Assembly (NCBI GenBank): GCA_000739515.1
Contig: DF820459.1
Location: 884,503 to 922,217, forward strand
From: Candidatus Moduliflexus flocculans
Lineage (GTDB): Bacteria; Moduliflexota; Moduliflexia; Moduliflexales; Moduliflexaceae
DNA length: 37,715 nt
Reading direction: 5' to 3'
Shown here: in pieces, positions 1 through 7,954 of the stretch
How positions within the stretch are numbered: the stretch's first letter is position 1
Layout of the letters: every line of letters starts with the position of its first letter
Translations under genes and position numbers: made by a program
Notes under the pieces: model-generated
Database searches by the model: none
What the model was told of the DNA's origin: nothing
What the model saw: only the letters and a program-made list of their open reading frames with translations

Positions 1-33
1 GGGTTCTTGACACGAGCAATCACTCACGGACGA

Positions 34-92
34 ACCCACCCCTTGCCCCTCCCAGGAGGGGAATTGTCGGCGGCGCTGCGTAACATCAGTTA
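34..92 (-). repeat. 59-bp dispersed repeat, copy 1
   Basis: Read on the minus strand, this copy begins TAACTGATGTTACGCAG, has a 12-nt unconserved spacer, then a 30-nt block containing the hairpin CCCCTCC-TG-GGAGGGG followed by CAAGGGGTGGGT. The same two blocks with the same 12-nt spacing occur at 24947-25005. In both places the first TAA of the repeat is the stop codon of the preceding open frame. Seen directly; the function is unknown. Confidence 0.85.
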
Positions 93-326
93 TTCATAAA
101 GATGCATTTTGACAATCTCCGATTCCTGTTCGCGATAGATGCCGATATCATCGCAAAACAAGCCGTGCCCGCGGATATACCGGAACTGGATGGCCTTCTG
201 CACAATCTGCAAATGATCGAGATATTCCTGTTGCAGCGCCAGCCCCATTCGTCCGGTACCGACGCAATAGGTGGCATTATTTTTAAAGGGTTTCCCCGAT
301 GTCGGGATTGCAACCGTGGTGGTCAT
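90..326 (-). pseudogene. GH39 beta-xylosidase, N-terminal stub
   Basis: A 78-residue frame that begins like family 39 beta-xylosidases. The segments [20 protein letters not shown] and [17 protein letters not shown] match the conserved first beta/alpha units of the family as I know it. Family members have about 500 residues, so this lacks the barrel, including both catalytic glutamates. The frame stops inside dispersed repeat copy 1. The start is supported by GGGAGA upstream of the ATG at 326, and the gene lies only 12 bp after the DUF362 gene, so the two look like one transcription unit. The last 12 or so residues do not match the family, which suggests truncation at the repeat. The remainder of the gene could lie beyond the window edge; that cannot be checked here. 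Confidence 0.7.
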
Positions 327-338
327 CGCAGAATCTCC

Positions 339-1445
339 CTACTGTGTGGTTGATGGATTAAATGAGCAGCGCACCTGTGCGATGGGTACGCCCGCCACCT
401 GAATTTCGTTCAGGCGATTAGTGCCCAGGCCGAGTTCGCTGGCCATGGTTAAATAGTTTTCGGTGCGGACAAAGGGCGCGGTGAACGACGGGGCAAGCGG
501 ATCAAACCCCATGACGGCGGTCGCCACCGCATCGGTCGCTACCGGATTGCCGCCCGCAATCAGCACGCCCGGTTCCACCGGTTTGAATGAGCCGCGCGGG
601 ATTTCGCCGCCTTCCGAGGCTTTGACGCCATCAATCAGGGCCAGTTGAATCGGGCGCACCCGGTTGACATCCAGAATCACGCGGGGCAGGCGGGTGTTGA
701 CTTCGTTCGGGTCGCCATCCGAACGCGATAGATGCAGCAGGGTGCGATGGGAATCTTTGGGATTGATCTGGTAGTGCGCCATCGGCGTCAATCCAATCAG
801 GTTTTTCATCGAAAGCGACACCCCGGCATTGTAATGACACTTCATTTTGGCTACGGAGACCAGCACGTCAACATCCTGTAATTGCGGGTGCAGTTGAAAA
901 TGATCGAAGCAAAACGGCTCACCGGCCACAGGCATTTTCGCAAATTCCTGATACGGGGCTGGCGAGTTCAAATCCAGCAGCGCGGCGTCAAGTTCTTTGG
1001 TGATCTTCTCGTACCCGAACATTGAGAACGATCGGGGGTCCCACGCGGCTTCGGTGACGAGCACTTTTCCGGCGCCAGCGTCGCGCAGACATTGTATCAA
1101 CGCCCGCACTACTTCCGGATGGGTCATGTACGATTCGACCTGGCTGACGCCCGGATACGCCGGGTAATACGAGCCGGCCACCAGATTCACCTTAATCGCC
1201 ACCACATCGCCGGGCCGCACGATCTGGCTGAAATTGCCCATGCCATCCAGCAGGGTTTGCACCTGCCGCAGAATCAACGCGGGTTCATAATCGGCGGCCT
1301 GTGCGATGGCGACTGAGGTCGCGGGGGTTGCGGCGGCCCTGGCGGGGCGAAATATCTGCGACACTAACGTGCCGCTGGCTAACAATCCGGTGACCGCGCC
1401 CATCCCTTTCAAAAAACAACGGCGTGAAATGGCGTGAAGACTCAT
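339..1445 (-). CDS. DUF362 domain protein with twin-arginine signal
   Basis: This is a DUF362-family protein of about 368 residues. The N-terminus carries SRRCFLKGMGAVTGLLASG, a twin-arginine-like motif plus hydrophobic stretch, so export by Tat is inferred. The core contains VAIKVNLVAG, a conserved VTEAAW segment, VSVAKMKCHYNAGVSLSMKN and a late GGNPVATDAVATAVMGFDP block, all typical of the family, whose biochemical role is poorly defined. No ferredoxin-type CxxCxxC cluster is present, unlike some members. I chose the ATG at 1445 because the longer frame would run through a perfect palindrome at 1463-1495 and push the Tat motif inward. The downstream neighbour is the GH39 stub. Confidence 0.8.
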   Translation of the reverse strand: MSLHAISRRCFLKGMGAVTGLLASGTLVSQIFRPARAAATPATSVAIAQAADYEPALILRQVQTLLDGMGNFSQIVRPGDVVAIKVNLVAGSYYPAYPGVSQVESYMTHPEVVRALIQCLRDAGAGKVLVTEAAWDPRSFSMFGYEKITKELDAALLDLNSPAPYQEFAKMPVAGEPFCFDHFQLHPQLQDVDVLVSVAKMKCHYNAGVSLSMKNLIGLTPMAHYQINPKDSHRTLLHLSRSDGDPNEVNTRLPRVILDVNRVRPIQLALIDGVKASEGGEIPRGSFKPVEPGVLIAGGNPVATDAVATAVMGFDPLAPSFTAPFVRTENYLTMASELGLGTNRLNEIQVAGVPIAQVRCSFNPSTTQ

Positions 1446-1462
1446 ACGTGATTGATCCGGAC

Positions 1463-1495
1463 GGGCTGAGGTTCTTATGCGAAGAACCTCAGCCC
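1463..1495. repeat. Perfect 33-nt palindrome (GGGCTGAGGTTCTT arms)
   Basis: Arms of 14 nt (GGGCTGAGGTTCTT and its exact reverse complement) flank a 5-nt loop, ATGCG. It lies between the GAF gene and the DUF362 gene. It could act as a terminator stem for the GAF gene, but there is no clear T-tract. Its size and perfection resemble the other 29-37-nt palindromes in this window. Confidence 0.75.
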
Positions 1496-1554
1496 GCACG
1501 GATTCCTTGTGGTGTTCAAAACACGATTTCTGGTTCTCAATTTCTTCTGCGCGC

Positions 1555-2286
1555 TTATCCGATTGCCTGGCTGATCAACCCTGCGAGTTCGACACCGAAG
1601 TCAGCTTCTTCAGATGTCCATCTGCGCTTGTCGCCGATATGCTCATGGCACAGCACACCTTTCAGGACGCCCTTGTGCCAAATGGGAATATCGAGCATGG
1701 ACACAATACCGAGCGGCTGGAGATACGGTTTGGAAAAACACGAGGTTCTCGGATCAGCATTGGCGTCGTCGGCATCAATCGCTCTGGCATATTTCAATGC
1801 GCTGAAGTACGCGGGATAATCCCTCTCAAATAGTTGTAAGCCTGAACTGTGCCTCACCTGCTTGAGTTCGAAGAGATCAAGACATTCGATCAAGGTCTGA
1901 TCGTGATTCAGAAACCATACACTGACGCGGGCAATCTTTAACTCATTGGCCACTGCTTCCGTGACTCGTGAGATCGTCGTCTTGAGATTCGAAATATATT
2001 GGGGTTTTTCGCGTTCGAGGACGCCAAGAACCTGTCTCATGTGTTTGACATCACCAGGCGTTGAAGAGATGGGGATATTTACGGGAACGGATGTGGCGGA
2101 GTCAGTCGCGTATTCCACCCTGATTTTTCGAAGGGCTTTTTCAAACGTCTCAATCAATTCCGGGGAATCAGGCGCCTCCATGACTCGTGTTGATGCCAAT
2201 GCCGTATATCGTGCGAGTGCCACGCGCGCGGCGATCCCTCCGATTTGGCTGGCTTCATCATAAAAATCTTTCAGTTTTACGCCCAT
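1555..2286 (-). CDS. GAF-domain protein
   Basis: This is a 243-residue soluble protein. Residues 1-90 are mostly helical and unrecognised. Residues 95-240 look like a GAF sensor domain: an N-terminal helix (YISNLKTTISRVTEAVANEL), then RVSVWFLNHD, FSKPYLQPLGIVSMLDIPIW and GVLCHEHIGDKRRWTSEEADF before a final helix. GAF domains bind small ligands or chromophores and usually sit before a kinase, cyclase or GGDEF output. Here no output domain follows, so this may be a stand-alone sensor or a partner protein. An AGGAGAG-type ribosome-binding site precedes the ATG at 2286. Its relation to the adjacent cassette array is unclear because no attC follows its stop. Confidence 0.7.
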   Translation of the reverse strand: MGVKLKDFYDEASQIGGIAARVALARYTALASTRVMEAPDSPELIETFEKALRKIRVEYATDSATSVPVNIPISSTPGDVKHMRQVLGVLEREKPQYISNLKTTISRVTEAVANELKIARVSVWFLNHDQTLIECLDLFELKQVRHSSGLQLFERDYPAYFSALKYARAIDADDANADPRTSCFSKPYLQPLGIVSMLDIPIWHKGVLKGVLCHEHIGDKRRWTSEEADFGVELAGLISQAIG

Positions 2287-2442
2287 TATGTGAACTCTCC
2301 TTTCTCAATATGCCGCAGTGTTTTTTACTGAAAGCCTTTCCCCCTGAAACAATCTGTCAATAGCCTTATAATATCCGGCATGACTGTCAAGCATTTTTCA
2401 CCCCCTACAGCCTATTTGACAATAGCTCTTACATGAACTGGC

Positions 2443-2449
2443 GTTAGAC
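2443..2449 (-). other. Isolated attC R''-like box
   Basis: GTCTAAC on the minus strand matches the RYYYAAC consensus and lies just after the stop of the 2453-3526 gene, where an attC would begin. I could not find a matching R' box or a paired arm in the next 150 bp, so this is at best a decayed attC marking the end of the array. Confidence 0.35.
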
Positions 2450-2452
2450 AGA

Positions 2453-3526
2453 TCACCTTCTCCCTTCAAGGGAGGATACTACCCCATGCATACAGTCCTC
2501 CTGGCGAAATGTTTGCAGGGCCTGCCAGGATGTCATCGGATGTTGTTCATCCTCCGAATTTGCCGGCACCTGTTGAACCGTCCGAAATTCCGCCTGCGCG
2601 TCGAGAAATATCAATCCTTCTTTGTTGACCTCATACGAACATCTGATCTCCTCTTCGTAGGTGCTGCCCTCCGGTTCCTCTGACCGAGAAATCGTGACAC
2701 TCAGCCGATTCTGCGCATAGGTCACCGCCGAAAACTTCTCCACATGCGACGTAGAAAATGTCTCGCGGTAACTTGCTACGCATGTGTCAAACAGAGGAAC
2801 CGCGGTATGCTCGTACCGAACAATCAATAGGCAATCCGTTCCCAGGGTCTGCGCGTAATGAGTGTGTGACCACGTAATCTGCATGAGCGCCGGTGAGCCG
2901 GGAAGCATTCGGAGGTCGAACGATTTCGGGTCTATCGCCCCCTCCTGCCCGCAGGTCAATACACCCTGCTGACGAGTCAGAGGGATCTTCTCAAACCCAT
3001 CAAGAGAAAGCATCACCTCATCTTCTGCCCATGACGACATATCAAGAACGGGGTTTGCAAGGACGCGAAAAGGAATCATCTCATTGAATGTGCCGCTCAG
3101 GAGAACTGTTGGGGCGCGTTCTAACACAAACGGATCGCTCCGCGTGTGCGAGACGGCTCTCCATTCACCTTCGATCCGATTGGCAGAGACGAAATGCCCT
3201 TCGAACATGGCCGTCGCCTGATCCGGAGAGCGACGATCTCCATATTCGGAAAGAAGCATCTGCCCCTCGTGAGAGATGGTGCCCTTTACCACAATCTCCT
3301 CTTGATACCTGGGATAAAAATATGTCCCTTCAAGCCGCTGCTCGTTCCGAGAAAGCGTCATCCGAATATCCGACTTGACGTTTATGACGCCGTGAAATTC
3401 GATGACACAGGGTTGCGGAAATACTTGCTCAAGATCAACCTCTACAGCCATTCCTCCTCGCAGAACGCCCAACATGAGGATCGCGCTCACCATAATGATC
3501 ATCATTCGCATTTCACACCGTATCAT
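2453..3526 (-). CDS. Exported beta-rich protein of unknown function
   Basis: A 357-residue protein with a hydrophobic N-terminal segment (MIIMVSAILMLGVLRGG), probably a signal peptide. The body is rich in beta-type sequence with repeated G-T/E-G patterns (for example FHGVINVKSDIRMTLSRNEQ, LEGTYFYPRYQEE, FEGHFV, IEGEWRAV). I do not recognise a named family. The start at 3526 has a strong GGAGGG site. The gene begins 43 nt after the short attC at 3564-3605, the distance expected of a promoterless cassette gene. The LEGTY-containing strand also occurs in the next lipoprotein gene upstream, so the two may share a fold. Confidence 0.65.
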   Translation of the reverse strand: MIRCEMRMMIIMVSAILMLGVLRGGMAVEVDLEQVFPQPCVIEFHGVINVKSDIRMTLSRNEQRLEGTYFYPRYQEEIVVKGTISHEGQMLLSEYGDRRSPDQATAMFEGHFVSANRIEGEWRAVSHTRSDPFVLERAPTVLLSGTFNEMIPFRVLANPVLDMSSWAEDEVMLSLDGFEKIPLTRQQGVLTCGQEGAIDPKSFDLRMLPGSPALMQITWSHTHYAQTLGTDCLLIVRYEHTAVPLFDTCVASYRETFSTSHVEKFSAVTYAQNRLSVTISRSEEPEGSTYEEEIRCSYEVNKEGLIFLDAQAEFRTVQQVPANSEDEQHPMTSWQALQTFRQEDCMHGVVSSLEGRR

Positions 3527-3563
3527 AGCCCTCCTACCGCATCACAACATAGGTTATAGGCAT

Positions 3564-3605
3564 GTCTAATGACCTGTGCGCTCCGGTGCAAGCAGATCGT
3601 TAGAA
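3564..3605 (-). other. Short attC-type site
   Basis: On the minus strand it starts TTCTAACGATCTGCTTGC and ends CGCACAGGTC-ATTAGAC. The outer boxes are CTAAC and (A)TTAGAC, one change from GTTAGAC. Inside, GATCTG pairs with CAGGTC (one G-T wobble) around a small loop. The R''/L'' arm is almost identical to that of the attC sites at 7735-7843 and 10710-10825. At about 42 bp it lacks the variable terminal structure of a normal attC, suggesting a deletion derivative. Confidence 0.6.
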
Positions 3606-3692
3606 CAACCATATATTGTATCAGGGGTTACCCAATAACCTCTCCCACTTGCCTCACCTCGTCTACAATATAGAGAAGAGCATTAAGAATTT

Positions 3693-3741
3693 AGGAGCGC
3701 AACGTAGCCGTTGCACAGCGCAAAGACTGCTTTGCGCTCCT
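3693..3741. terminator. Nested hairpins in a cassette 3' region
   Basis: An outer pair AGGAGCGCAA/TTGCGCTCCT encloses a second perfect 9-bp stem AGCGCAAAG-ACTG-CTTTGCGCT. It lies in the 337-bp gene-free stretch (3527-3863) behind the lipoprotein gene. There is no long T-tract, so a terminator role is only inferred. The rest of this stretch holds the short attC and nothing else I recognise. Confidence 0.45.
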
Positions 3742-3863
3742 GATTATTAACAATCAATGCTCGTATCTATAATGCCTGGCGATACGGAAGAACGCCACTC
3801 GCATCGGGAAACACGATAAACACAAGAACCTCTATCAACAACTCTTATCCATCATGGCCCCTG

Positions 3864-4283
3864 TCACTCGACGCGTGGCACCTCCCTCTCCCATTCATTG
3901 ATCGACAGATGATCTCCCTCGCTGTCTATCATCACATGGAGCATGATCGTTGGTTCTGGCGTAAAATTCGGAGGATACGCCTCCGTCAAGGTCAACACCA
4001 ATTCTGCCATATCAGAGAACAGCACCGTGCCGTTCACCTGATACGAACACCACATCTTCATCGCGCTGATGTATTCGTCTCTGGTATAGGTTCCTTCAAG
4101 ATGCTTCTCATGTTGGGCGAGGACGAAGGTGTCGGTTCGAGAACTCGCCCGCCCTGTCGCGTCATATTTTGTAAATGTCCCCGTAAAATTTTTCTCATCG
4201 TTGGTTGAGTGTGAAGAACAACTGATTGCATTCATGATGATGAACAGCACCAGACAGACGCTCGTTATGGTACGATCCCGCAT
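3864..4283 (-). CDS. Small putative lipoprotein
   Basis: A 139-residue protein starting MRDRTITSVCLVLFIIMNAISC. The charged start, hydrophobic stretch and lipobox-like AISC point to an LspA-processed lipoprotein; an lspA gene lies at 28.8 kb. The mature part has beta-type sequence (FTGTFTKYDATGRASSRTDT, LEGTYTRDE) resembling segments of the 2453-3526 product. No family is recognised. The ATG at 4283 is chosen over the longer frame because GGAGGAAAT lies directly before it. It sits alone between two attC-like sites with a 240-nt leader, so it is interpreted as a one-gene cassette. Confidence 0.65.
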   Translation of the reverse strand: MRDRTITSVCLVLFIIMNAISCSSHSTNDEKNFTGTFTKYDATGRASSRTDTFVLAQHEKHLEGTYTRDEYISAMKMWCSYQVNGTVLFSDMAELVLTLTEAYPPNFTPEPTIMLHVMIDSEGDHLSINEWEREVPRVE

Positions 4284-4517
4284 ATTTCCTCCAACGTATT
4301 GGTTTCTGTGTGTCTGACGAGAGATGGTTAAGAAATTCCCTAATAGCCACACGATCAATCCGAAAAACAAACCACTTCAAGGCATATAAAAACCAAGGTT
4401 TCTGTCAGATCAAGTATTGTGAGCCAGATCACCGAGTATCCAAGCATGATCAACACGGAAATGACTGGAACGATGTTGAGTATTTTACTCATGTGCTAAG
4501 ACCTTTCAAGTATAAGG

Positions 4518-4550
4518 TTCTAACAAATTATTAGGCCGATCATGTTAGTC
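4518..4550 (-). other. Very short attC-like site
   Basis: The minus strand reads GACTAAC, 19 nt, GTTAGAA, so the outer boxes pair (CTAAC/GTTAG) around a short ATGATCGGCC-containing interior. It overlaps the last codons of the SGNH hydrolase gene, as other cassette genes here overlap their attC. At 33 bp it is too short to be a canonical attC and may be a deleted remnant. Confidence rests mainly on position and on box sequence. Confidence 0.4.
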
Positions 4551-5247
4551 ATTGTTTATTTCAGAAAATATTTTTTCATACGCTTTCTCTGACAAATGGA
4601 TACGATCTGATGCCAAAATATCCGTCGTCTGCATGCCGTGTAAGACTTGTTCGCAATGAATCACCTCTGCCCCTTCCTCTTTGGCAACCTGAATGATGCC
4701 ATGATTCAGCGCTTCTAACGAGGAGAGCATGACATGCGTGGACTTGAACGGCTTCATGTAGAACGGGACGGTATAAATGGGCGGGATTGTCAAGATATAG
4801 GTCTTTTCAGATATGCGGTTACTTAATTTGATGATTTCTCTGATCGTTGAAAGCGAAGACGGTATGATCTTTGGCGATAATTCCGGATCAACGCGGAGGA
4901 TTTTGAGATCATTTCCCCCAACCCAAATAATGGATTTTTTTGGCATGGATTTTGTCCCCTAATAATCGCATTCGATACAGCGCTTGTCCGCTCGTCTGCG
5001 CGGATATTCCGTGATTCGCGACGGCATATTCAGGAATCTTCCATCGCGCGATCAGGGAATCGCCGATTAAAAAATAGTCATATTCCCCCTGTTGAATCTC
5101 TTGCTGATGTAAGATGCCTAATGGATCTCTGCGCAAGGCGTTATAAGTTTGATAGAGATCAAGCGCCATCTTCCCGAGCATCATATTGCTCAGCATCAAA
5201 GCGAAGACGACGACCACAAGGCCAATCAACAGCTTACGATTCATCAT
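4545..5247 (-). pseudogene. SGNH/GDSL-type hydrolase, frameshifted
   Basis: Two overlapping frames make one protein of about 234 residues. The first part has a membrane anchor (LLIGLVVVVFALMLSNMML) then YFLIGDSLIARW, the GDS block with nucleophile Ser. The second part has IIWVGGNDL, the GxND block, and ends DRIHLSEKAY, the DxxH catalytic pair. The frames meet at a run of seven A (4928-4942 region); losing one A gives HAKKSIIWVGGND. The fold is that of SGNH esterases acting on acyl or acetyl groups, here tethered to the membrane. The ATG at 5247 has GGGAGAA upstream. The break may be a real mutation, a homopolymer read error or a slippage site. Confidence 0.7.
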
Positions 5248-5346
5248 TTCTCCCGAATGATGTTCGGTTTTCTGACTCATCCTAAAAATACATTTGGCGC
5301 GATAAGCAAGTAGAATTTCGCCATCATGTACCATTGTACCACGATC

Positions 5347-6162
5347 TTATTGCTTGAGAATATAGATAAACAACCGAGACAATAAAAAAAGAGCCCCGGC
5401 AAAGATTGCTATCGGTAGCCATGGCCATTTGTTTGCCTTGAATAATAATTCATCCAGATTTCCTTTTATTTCGCAATCCAGGGGGGTGTCTGGATCAAAC
5501 TCGATTTCAAGTGCTTTTTGGTACGTGGCGAGCAGATTTTCGCAACCTTCTCTGGTCGTGAAGTGGACGCCAATAGAACCCGGAGATAGTCGGTTCACCA
5601 CACTGGGCGTGGCTTCATAGGTCTGACCTTGATGGGTGAACTGCACTTTGATGCGTAACACATAACAGGTCACTAACCTGCGATGCTCGGGTTCTATTCC
5701 TTTCACAATGTGCATCTCCTGGATTTCAGCATCCAGGAGATGCGCTGGAGCCGTCTCACATCGTTTTTTCCAGTTCAGAACGACAAGTCGTCTGGAAAGC
5801 CAGTTGGAAATGACGATCAGAGAAACCATCAGCAGGGACATCGCTGCGAGGCCATTCACGAGGACCTCCATGCGGCCTGTCTGAAAATATTGCGCGACAT
5901 GACCAACCTGACGATAAATGAACGTTCCGATTGCAGCAATGCTCGCATTGTTCAGGGCATTTGAGAACTCTAACGTTGCCCCAAAGAAGCCGATGACGAA
6001 AGCGCTGGCAAAGGTAAGTAGTGCCAGTGATAGAAGGATATTGGTGATGAGGAAAGACGGAGCCTTGAGAATTTTATCCGGATAGGGATCGATAAATGTG
6101 ACCCGCTCAAAAGGGCCGTTTATTCTCTTTTTTTGAAGCGTTACGACAAATTTTGATGGCAT
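5347..6162 (-). CDS. DUF3592-like membrane protein
   Basis: A 271-residue protein with about four membrane segments: SFLITNILLSLALLTFASAF, a short one near 85-100, GLAAMSLLMVSLIVISNWL and a C-terminal WLPIAIFAGALFLLSRLFIY. Between the last two lies a beta-rich soluble region (VLRIKVQFTHQGQTYEA, LSPGSIGVHF, IEFDPDTP) resembling DUF3592-type domains. No enzymatic motif is visible. A GGAGAG site precedes the ATG. The SGNH gene starts 100 bp further on with no attC between, so the two appear to share one 1783-bp cassette, or an attC has been lost. Confidence 0.6.
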   Translation of the reverse strand: MPSKFVVTLQKKRINGPFERVTFIDPYPDKILKAPSFLITNILLSLALLTFASAFVIGFFGATLEFSNALNNASIAAIGTFIYRQVGHVAQYFQTGRMEVLVNGLAAMSLLMVSLIVISNWLSRRLVVLNWKKRCETAPAHLLDAEIQEMHIVKGIEPEHRRLVTCYVLRIKVQFTHQGQTYEATPSVVNRLSPGSIGVHFTTREGCENLLATYQKALEIEFDPDTPLDCEIKGNLDELLFKANKWPWLPIAIFAGALFLLSRLFIYILKQ

Positions 6163-6300
6163 GGGAAACTCTCCAAGTCAAATAGTTGCAGTGAAATGAA
6201 TGGCATGTGTTCCAAACGTATTATAGCATTCTTCACTAGTATTGAGCAGGAACTCTCCACAATGTCAAGAAAAATTCTTCTCGAAGCCTGTTGGGAAGAT

Positions 6301-6385
6301 AGCTAACGCCGTGCATAACGCGCCAGAAAATAGTACGATTTTCGCCGCCGCCTTTTCTGGTCGCCGTTCATGCGCATGGTTCGCG
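6301..6385 (-). other. attC recombination site
   Basis: An imperfect 85-bp inverted repeat. Read on plus, AGCTAACGCCGTGCATAACG pairs with the reverse complement of CGTTCATGCGCATGGTTCGC, and CCAGAAAA with TTTTCTGG. The outer boxes on the minus strand are GCGAAC (R''-like) and GTTAGCT (R'). Arms differ by extra bases on the 5' side, as in canonical attC. It lies downstream of the 6490-7407 gene. Confidence 0.7.
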
Positions 6386-6489
6386 CCTTTGACCCTGCAC
6401 ACATTGTTCCTTTACCTGGTTATTGTTCACATTCTGACGATACCGGCGCTGCTGTAGAAAAAAGGCGATCCACGTTTTCGGCATTCTGT

Positions 6490-7407
6490 TCAATGCGCCT
6501 GTTTGTGCGTGAATGTCACGGTGTGGCAGAGATTCGTCAGGACATTCCGCACATGTGGAGCCAATTGGGTCTCATCTCCATGAATCTCCACGGTGACGTA
6601 TCGTTTCAGATCGTCTTCCCCGATGACGTTGACAGCGTATGTCAGAAAACGCTCAAGCTGGTAAAAATCATACGAGCCGGGATCAATCACAATCTGCCGC
6701 AACCGCTGAAACGGCAGCCTCAAGGTCGCGGTCTCCGGATTGCGCAAGGTCTGTGGCGCGTCGGCGTCACTCACCGGAAGATTCCCAAAGATGAGACGTT
6801 CGATCATCGTAGAACGAAATGCGATCACTTCGGAGAGGACGGAAAGGAACACTATAGCGTCATCATACAAAATGGGGAAACGTGTCACGATGCGTTGCCC
6901 CGCATAGGTAAATTCAATCTGGGCACGATCGGGGGCAGGGGTACGAGTTCGCCGGAATAATTGGGGATCCCAAATGTGAGCGAGCGCAAATTCGGTTTGT
7001 TGACCCTGGTGGACCAATACGGAAGGGAACATCACCTCCGTTCCAGTCAGTCGAATCTGTCGCTGCACAATAGTGGGAGTATCTGGGCGAAAGCCTCCTC
7101 CTCGTTTTTGCACTAACAACAGGAAATAGAAGAAGAACACCACGAACGAAAGGAGCATAAGCCCGAAAATAAGACTGTTACAAGAGCCGGAGACGCAAAT
7201 CTCCTTGCAACCGCGAATAAATTGCGCACAGAGCATCATTCCAAGCAGAGGAAGGCCGATTGTATATTTCAGCAATGGACGCTGGAGATATCCTCGAACT
7301 GGTGGATGCCTTACGGCAGACGGTTCTACGACGCCTACCGTCAGTTCAAGATCGCCGCCACGTCGAACCCTCAACCTGGTTGCATGTGATCTTATATCTA
7401 CTTTCAT
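6490..7407 (-). CDS. Two-TM protein of unknown function (cassette gene)
   Basis: A 305-residue protein. Residues 1-45 are basic (SHATRLRVRRGGDLEL), followed by two close membrane segments (about 47-65 and 75-100: YTIGLPLLGMMLCAQFI and GLMLLSFVVFFFYFLLLV) and a large C-terminal cytoplasmic-type domain with beta then alpha character (IRLTGTEVMFPSVLVHQGQQ to the end). No family is recognised; the layout recalls proteins with a PH-like domain after two membrane helices, but that is speculation. The start lies 43 nt inside the cassette boundary at 7449/7450. The cassette spans 6307-7449 (1143 bp) and ends in the attC at 6301-6385. Confidence 0.6.
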   Translation of the reverse strand: MKVDIRSHATRLRVRRGGDLELTVGVVEPSAVRHPPVRGYLQRPLLKYTIGLPLLGMMLCAQFIRGCKEICVSGSCNSLIFGLMLLSFVVFFFYFLLLVQKRGGGFRPDTPTIVQRQIRLTGTEVMFPSVLVHQGQQTEFALAHIWDPQLFRRTRTPAPDRAQIEFTYAGQRIVTRFPILYDDAIVFLSVLSEVIAFRSTMIERLIFGNLPVSDADAPQTLRNPETATLRLPFQRLRQIVIDPGSYDFYQLERFLTYAVNVIGEDDLKRYVTVEIHGDETQLAPHVRNVLTNLCHTVTFTHKQAH

Positions 7408-7443
7408 AATCGCATAACGTTTTCAAAATTTCGGATTTAAAAC

Positions 7444-7548
7444 GCCTAACGCCGCGCTTAACCTGCCCAACGGGGCGCGACGAACTGTTATTATTGGGTA
7501 CGCGCTTGACCGCGCCCTATTGGGTCAGGTTCAAGCGCATTGTTCGCT
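7444..7548 (-). other. attC recombination site
   Basis: A 105-bp imperfect inverted repeat. The plus-strand left end GCCTAACGCCGCGCTTAACC pairs with the right end GGTTCAAGCGCATTGTTCGC, with further pairing TGCCCAA/TTGGGTCA and GGGCGCG/CGCGCCC. On the minus strand R'' is AGCGAAC and R' is GTTAGGC, which matches the GTTRRRY consensus exactly. It overlaps the last codons of the zinc-ribbon gene. Confidence 0.85.
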
Positions 7549-7725
7549 TGCGTCCTCAAGTCTCCACGATAATTTCTTTCCGCACTTAGGACAATATTTA
7601 AAATCTGACATCAGCCGTGTCTCATCGCATTTAGGGTTTGGACATTTAAAAAACTCTGTCCATATTTCATCTTTACCTAAACTTTGTTTTTTGGTAACAA
7701 CAACCTTCTTTTCCATATATTTCAT
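7531..7725 (-). CDS. Small zinc-ribbon protein (cassette gene)
   Basis: A 64-residue protein with two knuckles, CPNPKC and CPKCGKKL, 15 or so residues apart (Cys-4 zinc ribbon). The rest is highly charged. Such small ribbons bind nucleic acid or protein; nothing more specific can be said. It starts 16 nt inside the cassette and its stop lies inside the following attC, so the 291-bp cassette (7450-7740) is fully occupied by the gene and attC. This very compact arrangement is typical of integron cassettes. Confidence 0.7.
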   Translation of the reverse strand: MKYMEKKVVVTKKQSLGKDEIWTEFFKCPNPKCDETRLMSDFKYCPKCGKKLSWRLEDASEQCA

Positions 7726-7734
7726 CTCTTAGCA

Positions 7735-7843
7735 AGCGAACGTGCTGCTTCAGGCGCGTGAAGGGGCGCGGCTCCCACACTTGCAGGAACAGGACAAATT
7801 TTCCCCGCGCCCCTTCACGTCGCCTGCAAGCAGATCGTTAGAA
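7735..7843 (-). other. attC recombination site
   Basis: A 109-bp inverted repeat with outer boxes AGCGAAC on the left and GTTAGAA on the right (plus strand). Arms GCTTCAGGCG-CGTGAAGGGGCGCG and CGCGCCCCTTCACGTCGCCTGCAAGC pair over more than 20 bp. The right arm carries an extra G (GCTTGC versus GCTTC on the reverse reading), the expected extrahelical base. It follows the DUF3916-like gene. Confidence 0.9.
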
Positions 7844-7954
7844 CATCTCATTTGTTTATAAATAATTACGACCAATTGTATATTGAAACATTTATTTCAC
7901 CTGCACATCGATTTGTCCAATTTGGCAAATTGAAGCCGCTGTTATATTTTTCCG

